A stretch of DNA of 64,000 bases from Roseovarius salinarum (GCF_002834145.1 NZ_PHNT01000012.1:46851-110850); one strand, 5' to 3'; shown: positions 27,687-39,981, numbered from the stretch's first letter. Notes: generated from the letters alone by a model not told the origin. Numbers and translations: made by a program.

Positions 27687-28642
27687 TTCTTGCCGGACTC
27701 GTCCACCGGGGCTTCGACCGACTCCGGTGTGACGGGGTCCGGCTCCGGCTCGGCCCCTGTCCCCGGTGCGGGCAGGTCGCCCTTCACCGCCGGCGGCAGG
27801 CCCAGCAGCATGCGGGTGATCGTGATCAACTCGTCACGCATCTCGGTGCGCGGCGTCACCCGGTCGAGCATGCCGTGATCCAGCAGGTATTCCGCGCGCT
27901 GGAAGCCCTCGGGCAGTTTCTCGCGGATGGTCTGTTCGATCACGCGCGGCCCGGCGAAACAGATCAGCGCACCCGGCTCGGCGATCTGCACGTCGCCCAG
28001 CATGGCGTAGCTCGCGGTGACACCGCCGGTCGTGGGGTCGGTCAGCACCACGATGTAGGGCAACCCGGCCTCACGCAGCATCTGCACGGCCACGGTGGTG
28101 CGCGGCATCTGCATAAGGCTCAGGATGCCCTCCTGCATGCGCGCGCCGCCGGCGGCGGAAAACAGGACAAGCGGGCGCTTGAGCTTAACGGCTTCCTCGG
28201 CGGCCGCGACGATGGCGTTGCCGACGTACATGCCCATCGACCCGCCCATGAACGCGAAATCCTGCGCCGCCGCCACGATGGGCGTGCGCCCGATCTCGCC
28301 CGTGGCGACAAGCATCGCCTCCTTCTCGCCGGTCTTGCGCTGTGCGGCCTTCAGCCGGTCGGGGTATTTCTTCTGATCGCGGAACTGCAGCGGATCCTGC
28401 GTCGGCGCGGGCACTGCGACCTCGGAAAACGCACCGCCGTCGAACAGGGCGGCGAACCTTGCCCGCGGCGCGATCGGCATGTGATGGCCGCAACTGGTGC
28501 AGACATTGAGATTGTTCTTCAACTCCCGGTGAAACAGCATCGTGCCGCAGCCCTCGCACTTGGACCACAGGTTCTCGGGCATCTCGCGCCGCGAGAAGAT
28601 CGAGTTGATCCGCGGGCGCACGTAATTGGTGATCCAGTTCAT
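27683..28642 (-). CDS. accD: acetyl-CoA carboxylase carboxyltransferase subunit beta
   Basis: This 319-residue subunit has an N-terminal four-Cys zinc ribbon (CEGCG near 28, CTSCG near 47) and the carboxyltransferase crotonase-like fold with [12 protein letters not shown] and [16 protein letters not shown]. It transfers carboxyl from biotin to acetyl-CoA, together with AccA encoded elsewhere. The start at 28642 gives [10 protein letters not shown], the family N-terminus; the open frame upstream belongs to noise. A Pro/Glu-rich tail follows residue 290. It precedes folC in one transcript. Confidence 0.96.
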   Translation of the reverse strand: MNWITNYVRPRINSIFSRREMPENLWSKCEGCGTMLFHRELKNNLNVCTSCGHHMPIAPRARFAALFDGGAFSEVAVPAPTQDPLQFRDQKKYPDRLKAAQRKTGEKEAMLVATGEIGRTPIVAAAQDFAFMGGSMGMYVGNAIVAAAEEAVKLKRPLVLFSAAGGARMQEGILSLMQMPRTTVAVQMLREAGLPYIVVLTDPTTGGVTASYAMLGDVQIAEPGALICFAGPRVIEQTIREKLPEGFQRAEYLLDHGMLDRVTPRTEMRDELITITRMLLGLPPAVKGDLPAPGTGAEPEPDPVTPESVEAPVDESGKK

Positions 28643-28701
28643 CGGCTGTCGGTCCCTGTTTCGCCTGCGTCCGAGATAGTCGGCGGCGCGGCGAAATGCA
28701 A

Positions 28702-29592
28702 TCAGCGGCGCAGCGCCAGACGCGCCGCAAGCCAGCTGCAGAACAGCGCCATGACGTCCAGCGGCAGCCAGACCGCCATGGCCGCCGCCGACTCGAGCGA
28801 GAACGGGTAGGTGTAAAGCGCCAGCCCATCGAAATTGCCCTGCGGCGCGGTGAACAGGATGGCGCTGGTGTTGTTGATCAGATGCATCGCGATCGCGGGG
28901 CCCAACGTGCCACTGCGCGCCGTGAGGTCGGCGGCGGCGACGCCGAACAGCGCGGCCCAGATCACCACGGCCCATGTGCTGTCACCCATCTGGCCGGGCG
29001 CGTAGTGCAGAAGCGCAAAGGCGACCGAAGGCACGACGATCCAGACGGCGGGATGACCAAAGCGCGCCGCGAGCTGGCTTTGCATGTAACCGCGAAAGGC
29101 GATTTCCTCGGCCGAGGTCTGGACGACCAGGCCGGCCAGACCGAGCGGCAGCAGCGCGATCCAGTCGCGCGGGTCAAGGTTGGGCACCGGCGCGACATCC
29201 TCGGGCAGCGGCAGCAACCCCACGAGCAGATACACCGCCATGAGCGCCACGCAGACCCGCCCGAACTGCCGCAACGCCACCCCGGGCGGGCCGATCACGC
29301 TAATCAGCCCGCGCCCGTGAACAACGCGCAGCGCGCCCCAGATCGCAAGGATCAGCATGCCGAAGATGAAAAGGTTGATCAGAACGGCGGCCGGGGTGGT
29401 GCCCTTGCTCAGTGATCCGGACATGGACTCCCACGTGCCCTGCCCCATCACCGTCGCCAGCACGCCCGAGTACAGGAAGCTGAGCGCCATGAAAAGGACG
29501 GCCGTCAGCCCGAGACCCGCCAGAAGGCGCCACGGATCGGCAGAGGGGCGCGCCGGTGCGACCAGCGTCTCGAAGGCGGCGTAACGGGCCAT
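28702..29592 (-). CDS. CPBP-family intramembrane metalloprotease
   Basis: This 296-residue protein has about eight membrane helices. The CPBP/Abi motifs are [10 protein letters not shown] near 157-166, FALLHY near 190 and HLINN near 245 (PF02517). Relatives are CAAX-type prenyl proteases in eukaryotes and bacteriocin self-immunity or membrane proteases in bacteria. The substrate here is unknown. It is followed 59 bases later by accD on the same strand, so it could head that operon. It diverges from ilvD. Confidence 0.9.
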   Translation of the reverse strand: MARYAAFETLVAPARPSADPWRLLAGLGLTAVLFMALSFLYSGVLATVMGQGTWESMSGSLSKGTTPAAVLINLFIFGMLILAIWGALRVVHGRGLISVIGPPGVALRQFGRVCVALMAVYLLVGLLPLPEDVAPVPNLDPRDWIALLPLGLAGLVVQTSAEEIAFRGYMQSQLAARFGHPAVWIVVPSVAFALLHYAPGQMGDSTWAVVIWAALFGVAAADLTARSGTLGPAIAMHLINNTSAILFTAPQGNFDGLALYTYPFSLESAAAMAVWLPLDVMALFCSWLAARLALRR

Positions 29593-29746
29593 GCCCGACA
29601 GTTAGTCACCACCGCGCGGCCGCGCAATCGCCAGGGTGCAAGATGCGCTGTGCGTGGGGGAAAAAGCCGCACGCGGACGGCCGCAGCTTGTGTCGCGCGC
29701 GCCGCTCGCCTATGCCGGAGGGCAACGTTGTTCGGGGGAGTTCACC

Positions 29747-31504
29747 ATGACGAAATTCGACAAGAGCAAGCTGCCCAGCCGCTACGTGACCGAGGGGCCG
29801 GCACGGGCGCCGCACCGCTCGTATTATTACGCGATGGGCATGACCGAAGAGGAGATCCACCAGCCGCTGGTGGGTGTCGCCACCTGCTGGAACGAGGCAG
29901 CGCCGTGCAACATCGCGCTGGCCCGCCAGGCGCAGGCGGTCAAGGGCGGCGTGAAGGAGGCCCACGGCACGCCCCGCGAATTCACCACGATCACCGTGAC
30001 CGACGGCATCGCCATGGGCCACGAGGGCATGCGCTCGAGCCTCGCCAGCCGCGAGGCCATCGCCGACACGGTCGAACTCACGATGCGCGGGCATTGCTAC
30101 GACGCGCTGGTCGGGCTCGCCGGCTGCGACAAGAGCCTGCCGGGCATGATGATGGCGATGGTGCGCCTCAACGTGCCAAGCGTTTTCATCTATGGTGGCT
30201 CGATCCTTCCGGGCAAGGCACCGCAGGTCGACGAGATCCCCGAGGATTTCCGCACCCGCGACCTGACCGTCCAGGACATGTTCGAGGCGGTGGGCCGTCA
30301 CCAGAACAAGGAACTTTCCGACAAGGCGCTGGAGATGCTGGAGCGCGTGGCCTGCCCCAGCGCGGGTGCCTGCGGCGGGCAGTTCACCGCCAACACGATG
30401 GCCTGCGTGTCCGAGGCGATCGGGCTTGCGCTGATGAACTCCTCGGGCATGCCCGCGCCCTATGAATCGCGTGACCAGTACGGCGAGGCCTCGGGCCATG
30501 CCGTCATGAACCTGCTGGATCGCAACATCCGCGCGCGCGACGTCGTCACCCCCGAGAGCCTGGAGAACGCGGCGCGCGTCGTCGCCTGCACCGGCGGGTC
30601 GACGAACGCCGGCCTGCACCTGCCGGCAATTGCCCACGAGGCAGGCATCGAGTTCTATCTCGAGGACGTCTGCGACATCTTCCGCGACACCCCCTATTTC
30701 GTCGATCTCAAGCCGGGCGGGCAGTTCGTCGCCAAGGACCTGTTCGATGCCGGCGGCATCCCGGTGGTGATGAAGGAACTGCGCAAGGCCGGGCTCATTC
30801 ACGAGGATTGCGTGACCGCCAGCGGCAACAGCATCGGCGAGGAACTCGACCGGATCGACCGCGAGGCCGACGGCCGCGTGATCCATCCCATCGAGACGCC
30901 GATCACCAAGACCGGCGGCGTCGTCGGCCTGAAGGGCAACCTCGCGCCGGAAGGCGCCATCGTGAAGGTCGCCGGGATCGCCGCGGAGAACCAGGTGTTC
31001 ACCGGCCCCGCGCGCGTCTTCGAATGCGAAGAGGACGCCTTTGCCGCCGTGAAGGCGCGCGAATACGAGGAGGGCGAGGTGATCGTCATCCGCAACGAGG
31101 GTCCCGCCGGCGGCCCCGGCATGCGCGAGATGCTGGCCACGACCGCCGCATTGTCGGGCCAGGGCATGGGCAAGAAGGTCGCCCTGATTACCGACGGCCG
31201 GTTCTCGGGCGCCACGCGCGGCTTCTGCGTGGGCCATGTCGGCCCGGAGGCCGCGCACGGCGGCGCGATCGCACTGCTGCGCAACGGTGACAGCGTCACC
31301 ATCGACGCCATCAAGGGCGAACTGTCAGTCGACCTGTCCGGCGACGAACTGGAACGGCGCAAGGCGGACTGGCCCGGCGCGCGCGAAACCACCTATTCGT
31401 CGGGCGCTCTGTGGAAATACGCGCAGCTTGTCGGGGCGACCTACAAGGGCGCGGTCACGCATCCCGGCGCCAAGGCCGAACGCCATGTCTACATGGACAT
31501 CTGA
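29747..31504 (+). CDS. ilvD: dihydroxy-acid dehydratase
   Basis: This 585-residue Fe-S enzyme makes the 2-keto acid precursors of valine and isoleucine. Cluster ligands appear in NEAAPCN near 58, GCDKSLPG near 125 and [10 protein letters not shown] near 203, with [16 protein letters not shown] near 485. The start follows GGGGGAG. No Ile/Leu/Val-rich leader peptide is visible in the 154-base divergent gap. The last 20 bases overlap the start of a lipoprotein gene. Confidence 0.96.
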   Translation: MTKFDKSKLPSRYVTEGPARAPHRSYYYAMGMTEEEIHQPLVGVATCWNEAAPCNIALARQAQAVKGGVKEAHGTPREFTTITVTDGIAMGHEGMRSSLASREAIADTVELTMRGHCYDALVGLAGCDKSLPGMMMAMVRLNVPSVFIYGGSILPGKAPQVDEIPEDFRTRDLTVQDMFEAVGRHQNKELSDKALEMLERVACPSAGACGGQFTANTMACVSEAIGLALMNSSGMPAPYESRDQYGEASGHAVMNLLDRNIRARDVVTPESLENAARVVACTGGSTNAGLHLPAIAHEAGIEFYLEDVCDIFRDTPYFVDLKPGGQFVAKDLFDAGGIPVVMKELRKAGLIHEDCVTASGNSIGEELDRIDREADGRVIHPIETPITKTGGVVGLKGNLAPEGAIVKVAGIAAENQVFTGPARVFECEEDAFAAVKAREYEEGEVIVIRNEGPAGGPGMREMLATTAALSGQGMGKKVALITDGRFSGATRGFCVGHVGPEAAHGGAIALLRNGDSVTIDAIKGELSVDLSGDELERRKADWPGARETTYSSGALWKYAQLVGATYKGAVTHPGAKAERHVYMDI

Positions 31505-32252
31505 CAAGCCACCCCGATCCACGCACCTTGGCGCCTTCGTCGCAGCGGCCATTGCACTCGGCGGCTGCATGAACACCGAAGGCGGCGAGGGGCAGGTCTT
31601 CGGTTTCCTGCGTCCCGACGCGACGTCGCAGGAGGCACGGCAACAAGCGCCGCGAAGGGTATCGTTCTTCGACGGCGACGTCGTTGCCGCCGCACCCCGC
31701 GGCTATTGCGTGGCGCCCGACAGCGTCGAACGCGGCCGCGAGGGCGGGTTCGCCATCCTCGCGAAATGCGAGAACCTGACCGGGCAGCCCGGTCCACCGG
31801 TGGACGCGGTCGTGATGACGGTCTCGGTCCTGCCCGCGCGGGCGGAGGTGACCCAGCCGCGCGCCGCGACGCTGGGCCGGTCGATGTCACCCGTGCGGGT
31901 GCTGGACGAGTTCGACCGCGACGGGCTGGCGGTCGTGCACCTGGCGTCGGGCGGACACGAGGTTCTGCCCGAGGGGGACCCCCGGTACTGGCGGGGCGCG
32001 ATGGTGGTCAACGGCCACCTGACAGGCCTTGCGGTCTACGCGCCCGAGGGCAGCGACGCCGCCGGCGACAAGGGGCGGCGCCTGATCCTGTCGCTCGGCC
32101 GTCACCTGCGCAACGCCAGCCCCGACCGCCCCCCTGCGCAAACCGACCGGGCCGCGGCCGGGACAGAGGAGCGCCCCGAGGATGAAACGCGCCGGAGGCG
32201 CCCGGCCGGGCTGGGCGGGTTGCTGCGGGGATTGTTCGGTGGTGAAGGTTAA
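31485..32252 (+). CDS. putative lipoprotein of unknown function
   Basis: This 255-residue protein has a basic N-terminus, a hydrophobic run and the lipobox ALGGC with Cys at residue 28, so it should be lipid-modified. The mature part has two further Cys (GYCVAPD, AKCENL) and ends in an Arg/Gly-rich tail. I recognise no domain. The start at 31485 is 20 bases inside ilvD in another frame, and the lipobox supports that start over a Met just after the Cys. It is translationally tied to ilvD, which is an odd partnership. Confidence 0.75.
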   Translation: MSTWTSDKPPRSTHLGAFVAAAIALGGCMNTEGGEGQVFGFLRPDATSQEARQQAPRRVSFFDGDVVAAAPRGYCVAPDSVERGREGGFAILAKCENLTGQPGPPVDAVVMTVSVLPARAEVTQPRAATLGRSMSPVRVLDEFDRDGLAVVHLASGGHEVLPEGDPRYWRGAMVVNGHLTGLAVYAPEGSDAAGDKGRRLILSLGRHLRNASPDRPPAQTDRAAAGTEERPEDETRRRRPAGLGGLLRGLFGGEG

Positions 32253-32310
32253 CCCACTGGAAGCGACGCGGCGGGCAGGATAAGAAGGACCGGGAAAGAA
32301 ACGGGCAGGC

Positions 32311-33084
32311 ATGCTGGGACGAGTCAACCGGATTCTCGACGCGATCCACCACCGGCGCAGCCTGCGTCGCTGGACCCGCGTGTCGCGCCGGGCGCGCGAC
32401 ATGCCGTTGCCACGGCTGCGCGTGGAAGAGGAACGCGCCCGCCAGCTCTGGCAGCGGCTCAACGAAACCCTGCACGTCGCGGGCGAACGGCTGGCGCTGC
32501 CGCACATCGGCTCGAACGCCTTTCCCAAGCCGCAGGGCACGACATGGGCCTGGCGGCCGGCCCTCTGGCGCGGCCCGCTCGACCGCCCGGGCATGTCGTC
32601 TGTCGAAAACAACTCGGGCCTTGGCGACGAGGTCATCCTGTTTCACGACTGTGCCAAGTCCGAACTGACGCTGCGACAACTGCGCAACCAGCGCGAGGCG
32701 GACCTCGCCCCCTATGGTCTGCGCCTTGATGTTTTCGCCTTCGACGGCTCCTTCCTGTCCCTCGTTGTCCACCTGCCCGAAGCGGCGGTGGACGGGCTGC
32801 GCAAGCAGGACCTGATCCGCATGAACACCATCGTCGAAATGGAAAAGCCGCTCGAGATCTTCGCGCGCCTGAACGTCAAGCACGGCCCGAACACCGAACA
32901 GATCGTCCGCGAACTGCCCCTTCACCAGGACGACATCACCGTCGAGTTCGACCTCGCCTATACCAAGCTCAACGAGAAACGTGTCGAACGCGCCTGGGTC
33001 GACCTGATTTTCGAGAACCCACAGATGAACCAGGTTGTCCTGCGCGACCTGACCTTCTGCCGCCACCCGCGCGCCGAAATCTGA
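32311..33084 (+). CDS. DUF6478-type conserved protein
   Basis: This 257-residue soluble protein is Arg-rich at the N-terminus (residues 1-45), then carries conserved-looking segments PHIGSNAFPKPQGTTWAWRP near 65 and FHDCAKSELTLRQLRNQREA near 110. It resembles the DUF6478 family that I associate with Rhodobacteraceae. No catalytic motif can be named. It precedes the 122-residue gene by 12 bases, and the two probably act together. No signal peptide is visible. Confidence 0.75.
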   Translation: MLGRVNRILDAIHHRRSLRRWTRVSRRARDMPLPRLRVEEERARQLWQRLNETLHVAGERLALPHIGSNAFPKPQGTTWAWRPALWRGPLDRPGMSSVENNSGLGDEVILFHDCAKSELTLRQLRNQREADLAPYGLRLDVFAFDGSFLSLVVHLPEAAVDGLRKQDLIRMNTIVEMEKPLEIFARLNVKHGPNTEQIVRELPLHQDDITVEFDLAYTKLNEKRVERAWVDLIFENPQMNQVVLRDLTFCRHPRAEI

Positions 33085-33096
33085 CGGAGGCCCGCC

Positions 33097-33465
33097 ATGA
33101 GCGACCTGACACTGACCAAGACACGGCTGTCCGAAGGGGTCTGGGAGGGCGTCATCACCGGCGCAGCCGAACGCCCGCGGATCAGCGTGACCCACCTGGG
33201 CCGCCAGGTGGACAACGTGACGCTGCAGCAAGACGGTGACGCGGGCCGCTGGCGCCTGCGCGTCCCGGTGCCCGCGCACCTGATTTCGGACGGCGTGCAG
33301 ACCTTCCTGGTGCACGACGACGACGCGGGCGAGACGCTGGAAAGCTTCACCCTGATCGCCGGCGACGCCCTGGGCCACGACATCCGCGCCGAGGTTGCGC
33401 TGCTGCGCGAGGAGCTCGACATGCTCAAGCGCGCCTTCCGCCGGCACTGCCTGGAAACGATGTAG
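33097..33465 (+). CDS. hypothetical protein
   Basis: This 122-residue protein has a beta-rich N-terminal two thirds (alternating hydrophobic strands, with VTHLGRQVDNVTL and WRLRVPVPAHL) and a C-terminal helix of Leu, Glu and Arg (about 95-122) that could form a coiled coil. I do not recognise the family. A GGAGG site precedes its ATG, 12 bases after the DUF6478 stop, so the pair form one operon. The region after it (33466-33572) shows nothing clear. Confidence 0.75.
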   Translation: MSDLTLTKTRLSEGVWEGVITGAAERPRISVTHLGRQVDNVTLQQDGDAGRWRLRVPVPAHLISDGVQTFLVHDDDAGETLESFTLIAGDALGHDIRAEVALLREELDMLKRAFRRHCLETM

Positions 33466-33572
33466 ACCGGACGGCCTACGCAGAAGGTTCCGCCCTCGAT
33501 CGAATCCTCCACCGGCAGGCCATCATCGGCGCGCCACCGGCCTCATGGACGGTTGCGGCGCGCCGAAGCGCC

Positions 33573-34742
33573 TCAGCCCTCGTTGCTCAGCGGCACGACC
33601 CGCGGTTCGGTTTCCGGCGCCAGTTCCTCGAAATCGAAGTTGTCCAGTCGCCTGGCCCGCCGGCCGGCCTTGTCCGCGGAGATCTTGATGTCCGAGATGT
33701 CCTTGGCGGCCTGTCCGAAGTGGCGATCGAGGTTCTCGACCCGCGTGCCCAGCCGCTCCACGTCGGCGAACAGAAGCCCCAGCTCGCGGCGGATCGCGCC
33801 GGCCTGCTCGCGCATCCGCGCGTCCTTGAGGATGGCCCGCATGGTATTCAGCGTCGCCATGCAGGTGGTGGGCGAGACGATCCAGACCCGCAGGGCGAAG
33901 CCCTCGCGCACGACCTCGGCGAAATTGGCGTGCAACTCGGCATAGACGGCCTCTGACGGCAGGAACATCAGCGCCCCGTCCGCCGTCTCGCCCTCGACGA
34001 TGTAGCGCTCGGCGATGTCCTTGAGGTGCTTGCGCACCGCCGTGCGCAGCCCCTTTGCGGCCTCCTGCACGTCGCGGTCGGTCTGTGCGTTGCGCAGCGC
34101 CTCGTAGGCTTCCAGCGGGAACTTGCTGTCGATCGCGATCGGCCCCGGCGGATCCGGAAGGTGGATCAGGCAGTCCGCGCGCCGCCCGTTCGACAGCGTC
34201 TGCTGCAGGCTGTAGCTGTCAGACGGCAGCGCCTTCGAGACGATGTCGGTCAACTGGATCTCGCCGAAGGCGCCGCGCGTCTGCTTGTTGCTCAGGATGT
34301 CCTGCAGGGTCAGAACGTCGCCCGACAGCTTGGTGATGTTCTCTTGCGCCTTGTCGATGGCATTGAGCCGCTGCTGCAGCTCGCCCAGCGATTGCGCGGT
34401 GCGCCGCGCCGATCCCTGGAGGTTCTCGTTGAGCTCGCCGGAGACCTGCGACAGCCGCTTTTCCATGAGGTGCAGCATGTTGGACTGCGCCGAGGCCTGC
34501 GCCTCGGAAACATGGTTGAGCCCGCCGGCCAGCTGCTGCTGGCCCTCGCTGAGCCCCTCCACGCGCTGGCCCATCTGCGCCACCTGCCGCGCCAGAGGCT
34601 CGGTCGCCCGGGCCGAACGCGCCGCCGCCCGCAGCGCGAGCAGCAGCAACAGGACGATCAGCAGCAGAACGCCGCCGCCCGCCAGCGCGGCCACCACCAG
34701 CGGGTCGTCCAGCGCGTAGGTTTGTCCGCCGATCTCGATCAT
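33573..34742 (-). CDS. rmuC: DNA recombination protein RmuC
   Basis: This 389-residue protein has one membrane helix (about 15-38), a long coiled coil (about 45-145) and a C-terminal PD-(D/E)XK-like RmuC domain (PF02646, with GAFGEIQL near 160 and [12 protein letters not shown] near 200). It limits inverted-repeat recombination in E. coli. The ATG lies in the mutL stop (ATGA), so the repair protein MutL and RmuC are translated together, which suggests a shared genome-maintenance role. Confidence 0.93.
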   Translation of the reverse strand: MIEIGGQTYALDDPLVVAALAGGGVLLLIVLLLLLALRAAARSARATEPLARQVAQMGQRVEGLSEGQQQLAGGLNHVSEAQASAQSNMLHLMEKRLSQVSGELNENLQGSARRTAQSLGELQQRLNAIDKAQENITKLSGDVLTLQDILSNKQTRGAFGEIQLTDIVSKALPSDSYSLQQTLSNGRRADCLIHLPDPPGPIAIDSKFPLEAYEALRNAQTDRDVQEAAKGLRTAVRKHLKDIAERYIVEGETADGALMFLPSEAVYAELHANFAEVVREGFALRVWIVSPTTCMATLNTMRAILKDARMREQAGAIRRELGLLFADVERLGTRVENLDRHFGQAAKDISDIKISADKAGRRARRLDNFDFEELAPETEPRVVPLSNEG

Positions 34743-36601
34743 CGCCGCCCGAACAGTTTCTCGATATCCGCCAGCTGCAGTTCCACGTAGGTGGGACGGC
34801 CGTGGTTGCACTGGCCCGACAGCGGCGTCGCTTCCATCTCCCGCAGCAGGCCGTTCATCTCCTCCGCGGTCATGCGGCGGCCCGACCGGACGGAGCCGTG
34901 GCAGGCCATGCGGCTGAGGACCGCGTCGAGCCGCGTGCGCAGCCCCTCGGCCCCCGTGGCCCCGTCATCGAGTTCGTCGAGCACGTCGCGTAGCAGCGCG
35001 GCGGCATCCACCGGGCCGAGGATCGCCGGCGTCTCGCGCACCGCCACGGCGCCGCCGCCGAAGGCCTCGATCCCCAGTCCGAGCGTGGCAAGGTCATCGG
35101 CCATGGCCAGCAACCGGGCGGCGCGTGGCTGGTCGAGCTCCACGATCTCGGGGATCAGCAGCGCCTGCGCGGACACCCCCTTTTCGGCCACCTGCGACTT
35201 GAGCCGCTCGTAGACCAGCCGCTCGTGGGCCGCGTGCTGGTCGACGATCACGATGCCCTCCCCGGTCTGGGCCACGATGTAATTCTCGTGGAGTTGCGCG
35301 CGCGCGGCGCCGAGCGGCCGGTGCCCTTGCGCGGGTTCGTCGTGGGCCGGCGCGGCGTCGGCAGTGGCCGGCGCGGGCTCCACCCGCCCGCTGAAGCCGT
35401 CGGCCATCTCGGCGAACCCGGGCGCCTGCGCGGCATGGGCCGCGGCCCGCGCCTGCGGGCCGGGCCGGTCCATCTGGTAGACACGCGCGTCCTGCGGCGC
35501 CGCGCGCACCGCGCCCAGCGCGCCGTCGGAGACGGTCGGGGCCGACCGGTGCCCGGCCTCCGCCAGCGCGTGCCGCAACCCCGAGACAACGAGGCCGCGC
35601 GCCACGCCCGCGTCGCGGAACCTCACCTCGGCCTTGGCGGGGTGCACGTTGACGTCCACCATCTGCGGGTCGCAGGACAGGAAAAGCGCCGCCGCCGGGT
35701 GCCGGTCGCGGCTCATCACGTCGCTGTAGGCCGCGCGCAGCGCGCCGGTGAGCATCTTGTCGCGCACCGGGCGGCCGTTGACGAAGACGAACTGCGCCAC
35801 CGCCGCACCACGCGAATAGGTGGGCAGCCCGGCATAGCCGGTCATGCGCAGCCCCTCGCGTTCGGCGTCGACCGCCACGGCGTTGTCCACGAACTCCCGC
35901 CCCATGATCCGCGCGAGACGCCCCCGAAGCGCGTCGAACAGGTCTCCCGTTTCGGGGTCGGCGCGGAAGGTCACCCGCCCCGCGCCGCCGCCCGAGACGT
36001 CGCGCAGGGTGAACCCAACGAAGGGTTCGGCCATCGCCAGCCGCTTGACCACGTCCGTGATCGCCTGCGCCTCGCCGCGGTCGGTGCGCAGGAACTTCAG
36101 CCGCGCGGGGGTGGCATGGAACAGGTCGCGCAGCGTGACGATTGTGCCGGCGGTCAGCGCGGCGGGTTTCACCGCCCCCATCTGCCCGCCGGTCACCACG
36201 ATCTCGGCCGCCCGGGCACCGGGCACCCGCGAGGTTATGGTCAGCCGCCCCACCGCGCCGAGGCTTGGCAGCGCCTCGCCCCGGAATCCGAAAGTGTGGA
36301 TGTCCAGCAGGTCGGCGCCGTCGATCTTCGATGTCGCGTGACGCGCCAGCGCCAGCGGCAGGTCGTCGGCGGCGATGCCGCATCCGTCGTCGGCCACGCG
36401 GATCAGCGTCTTGCCGCCGTCGGCATAGGCGATCTCGACGCGTCTCGCACCCGCGTCCAGCGCGTTCTCGACCAGTTCCTTGACGGCCGAGGCCGGGCGT
36501 TCCACCACTTCGCCGGCGGCGATGCGGTTGATCGCCGACTCGTCGAGTTGCCGGATCGTGGCGGGCGTGACACGGTGCATATTGGGGCTGACATCGTTCA
36601 T
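34739..36601 (-). CDS. mutL: DNA mismatch repair protein MutL
   Basis: This 620-residue GHKL ATPase has the N-terminal motifs [12 protein letters not shown] near 42, DDGCGI near 70 and GFRGEAL near 105, a Pro/Ala-rich linker (about 345-420) and a C-terminal dimerisation domain. The endonuclease motif [12 protein letters not shown] near 448 and CNHGRP near 596 are present, so it is probably a nicking MutL, as usual where MutH is absent. It is divergent from the persulfide dioxygenase-like gene across 165 bases. Confidence 0.95.
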   Translation of the reverse strand: MNDVSPNMHRVTPATIRQLDESAINRIAAGEVVERPASAVKELVENALDAGARRVEIAYADGGKTLIRVADDGCGIAADDLPLALARHATSKIDGADLLDIHTFGFRGEALPSLGAVGRLTITSRVPGARAAEIVVTGGQMGAVKPAALTAGTIVTLRDLFHATPARLKFLRTDRGEAQAITDVVKRLAMAEPFVGFTLRDVSGGGAGRVTFRADPETGDLFDALRGRLARIMGREFVDNAVAVDAEREGLRMTGYAGLPTYSRGAAVAQFVFVNGRPVRDKMLTGALRAAYSDVMSRDRHPAAALFLSCDPQMVDVNVHPAKAEVRFRDAGVARGLVVSGLRHALAEAGHRSAPTVSDGALGAVRAAPQDARVYQMDRPGPQARAAAHAAQAPGFAEMADGFSGRVEPAPATADAAPAHDEPAQGHRPLGAARAQLHENYIVAQTGEGIVIVDQHAAHERLVYERLKSQVAEKGVSAQALLIPEIVELDQPRAARLLAMADDLATLGLGIEAFGGGAVAVRETPAILGPVDAAALLRDVLDELDDGATGAEGLRTRLDAVLSRMACHGSVRSGRRMTAEEMNGLLREMEATPLSGQCNHGRPTYVELQLADIEKLFGRR

Positions 36602-36766
36602 ACCCCAAAACCTAGCACGTCACGCGCCGGCAACGCCAGAGCGGACGCCGCATGACAAGGTCGAATCGTCCGCGCCCGAAGAGGAATCCCGCCGACGCAG
36701 GTTGGCAGCGAGACACATTCAATTACATGCATGCAGAATTTCGATCAAAGCAGGAGACACCACCCC

Positions 36767-37666
36767 ATGTTCAACCGCACCAGCCGCAGCAACGGCGCCG
36801 CCTCGCCCGTCGTCACGGGCTTTCATGATCCGGCAACCGGCAGCATCCAGTACGTCGCCCACGACCCCGCCACGAAGAAGGCCGCGCTGATCGATGTCGT
36901 GCTCGACTTCGACCCACAGCACGCGCGCACCTCGACCGAATCGGCACAGGCCGCTCTCGACCATGTCCGGCGCGAGGGGCTGGAGGTCGAATGGGTCCTC
37001 GACACGCATCCGCACGCCGACCATTTCATGGCGTCCGCCTGGCTCAAGCAGCAGACCGGCGCGCCTGCCGCCATCGGCGCCAAGGTGCGCGACATCGCCA
37101 AGCTGTGGGAGGATTTCTATCACCTGCCCGGCACCTTCGACCCCGACCGGGACTTCGACCGGCTGTTCGAGGATGGTGACAGCTTCAAGCTGGGCGACCT
37201 GGACGTGAAGGTCATGCTGTCGCCCGGCCACACGCTTGGCTCGATAACCTACCTGGTGGGCGACGACGCCGCCTTCGTCCACGACACGTTCATGCACGTC
37301 GACGTGGGCACCTCGCGTGCGGATTTCCCGGGCGGTTCGTCCGACATGCTGTATGACAGCCTGCAAACGATCCTGTCTCTGCCCGACGACACCCGGCTGT
37401 TCATCGGCCACGACTACCCGCCGGTGGGCGACCGGCAGGAGGCCGCGTGGGAGGCCACGGTCGCCGCGCACAAGGCGAAAAACCCGCACGTCGGCGGCGG
37501 CACTGCGCGTGAAGACTACGTGAAATTGCGCGACGCGCGCGACGCGACACTTGGCCTGCCCGACCGGATGCTGCACGCTTTGCAGGTGAACCTGCGGGGC
37601 GGCCGCCTGCCCGAGCCCGAGTCCGACGGGCACAGCTACTTCAAGATCCCTGCGAACCGCTTCTGA
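36767..37666 (+). CDS. MBL-fold hydrolase, persulfide dioxygenase (Blh/ETHE1)-like
   Basis: This 299-residue metallo-beta-lactamase-fold protein has the metal motif DTHPHADHF near residue 83, GHTLGS near 160 and FIGHDYPP near 222. This pattern fits the Blh group of sulfur dioxygenases that oxidise glutathione persulfide. I chose the ATG at 36767, after AGGAGA; an upstream in-frame ATG at 36731 would add 12 residues. A rhodanese follows 21 bases later, supporting a sulfide-detoxification role. The usual BigR/SqrR repressor gene is not adjacent. Confidence 0.85.
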   Translation: MFNRTSRSNGAASPVVTGFHDPATGSIQYVAHDPATKKAALIDVVLDFDPQHARTSTESAQAALDHVRREGLEVEWVLDTHPHADHFMASAWLKQQTGAPAAIGAKVRDIAKLWEDFYHLPGTFDPDRDFDRLFEDGDSFKLGDLDVKVMLSPGHTLGSITYLVGDDAAFVHDTFMHVDVGTSRADFPGGSSDMLYDSLQTILSLPDDTRLFIGHDYPPVGDRQEAAWEATVAAHKAKNPHVGGGTAREDYVKLRDARDATLGLPDRMLHALQVNLRGGRLPEPESDGHSYFKIPANRF

Positions 37667-37687
37667 AACCCAGCGAGGACCCCACAG

Positions 37688-38065
37688 ATGAAAACGGAAA
37701 AGATCGACGGCGCGACCTTCGAGACCTGGAGCGTCGAGGAGGTTGCCAAGGCGTGGTCGGACAACGAGATCGTGCTGATCGACGTGCGCACGCCGCAGGA
37801 ATACATGTTCGAACACATCGAGGGCGCACTGCTGCTGCCGATGCCCTTCTTCAACGCCAACGCCCTGCCGGGGCAGAGCGACAAGCGGATCGTGTTCCAC
37901 TGCGGTTCGGGCGTGCGGTCGGAAAAGGTCTGCCGTGAGGCAGTGGCCGCGGGAATCGACCGGATCGCTCACATGGAGGGCGGTTTCGGCGCGTGGAAGG
38001 CCGCGCAGATGCCTTACATCGGCACCAACATGGCCACCGGCGCCCCCCAGGCCGTCAACGCCTGA
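37688..38065 (+). CDS. single-domain rhodanese
   Basis: This 125-residue rhodanese-fold protein (PF00581) has the conserved IDVRTPQEY near 40 and the active-site loop FHCGSGVRS near 76, with the catalytic Cys present. It would transfer sulfane sulfur between thiosulfate, persulfide and glutathione. It is in the same operon as the MBL-fold gene, and the two enzymes likely act in sequence on persulfide and sulfite/thiosulfate. A strong hairpin at 38083 ends the operon. Confidence 0.92.
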   Translation: MKTEKIDGATFETWSVEEVAKAWSDNEIVLIDVRTPQEYMFEHIEGALLLPMPFFNANALPGQSDKRIVFHCGSGVRSEKVCREAVAAGIDRIAHMEGGFGAWKAAQMPYIGTNMATGAPQAVNA

Positions 38066-38082
38066 TCCCCGGAAACGAAAGA

Positions 38083-38106
38083 TCCCGGGCGCCGCGGCGC
38101 CCGGGA
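38083..38106. terminator. bidirectional hairpin between rhodanese and amtB
   Basis: A 24-base perfect palindrome forms an 11-bp stem TCCCGGGCGCC with its complement. It lies between convergent genes (stops at 38065 and 38139) and could serve both. No clear U-tract is present on either side. Confidence 0.65.
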
Positions 38107-38138
38107 CAGTTGCGAAGGCTGGTCGCGGAAGGAGAGCG

Positions 38139-39479
<1,341 letters not shown>

Positions 39480-39499
39480 GGTCCTTTCCCCCGCGCGCG

Positions 39500-39838
39500 T
39501 CAAAGCGCGTCTTCGTTGGTTTCGCCGGTGCGCACGCGCATGGCCTGTTGGATGTCGAGAACGAAGATCTTGCCGTCGCCGATCTTGCCCGTGCGGGCTG
39601 TCTTGGCGATCGCCTCCATCACCTGGTCGGCCAGGGCGGCCGAGACGGCGATCTCCAGCTTGACCTTGGGCACGAAATTCACGGCGTATTCGGCGCCGCG
39701 GTAGATCTCGGTGTGACCGGACTGCGAGCCGAAGCCCTTGATCTCGGTCACCATCATGCCGCGCACGCCGATTTCGGTCAGCGCCTCGCGGACCTCCTCG
39801 AGCTTGAACGGCTTGATCGTTGCGATGATGAGTTTCAC
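39500..39838 (-). CDS. glnK: PII nitrogen regulatory protein GlnK
   Basis: This 112-residue PII protein has the T-loop RGAEYAVNF with Tyr51 as the uridylylation site, the B-loop TGKIGDGKIFV near 83-93 and the C-loop near 101. The start is a GTG at 39838, giving the family N-terminus KLIIATIKPF; a longer frame upstream is not PII-like. It senses 2-oxoglutarate and ATP/ADP and regulates AmtB. A 17-bp dyad of NtrC spacing lies 145 bases upstream. Confidence 0.95.
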   Translation of the reverse strand: MKLIIATIKPFKLEEVREALTEIGVRGMMVTEIKGFGSQSGHTEIYRGAEYAVNFVPKVKLEIAVSAALADQVMEAIAKTARTGKIGDGKIFVLDIQQAMRVRTGETNEDAL

Positions 39839-39981
39839 GTTTGTCCCTTTCGGTTTCCTCTGAGACAGGCTGCCTTTGCACTTGCAGAAAATTCGACGCG
39901 GGGTGGAGGCGGAAGGGAAAACGGCCAAAACGCGGTCGCGGAGACGACCGATATGCTCAATTGCTAGGCATTTGGGAAAAT

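Noticed and set aside
29636..29746. Possible leader peptide for ilvD attenuation
   Set aside because: The short frames there are Arg-rich, lack runs of Ile, Leu or Val codons, and no terminator/antiterminator pair is visible.
36697..36750. Possible BigR/SqrR operator before the persulfide dioxygenase-like gene
   Set aside because: ATTC and GAAT half-sites are present but 15 bases apart, not the 8 expected for SqrR, and the centre (ATGCAT) does not extend into a longer dyad.
39839..39981. Sigma-54 promoter for glnK
   Set aside because: No GG-10-GC element with TGGC...TTGC spacing could be found; Rhodobacter relatives use sigma-70 with NtrC.
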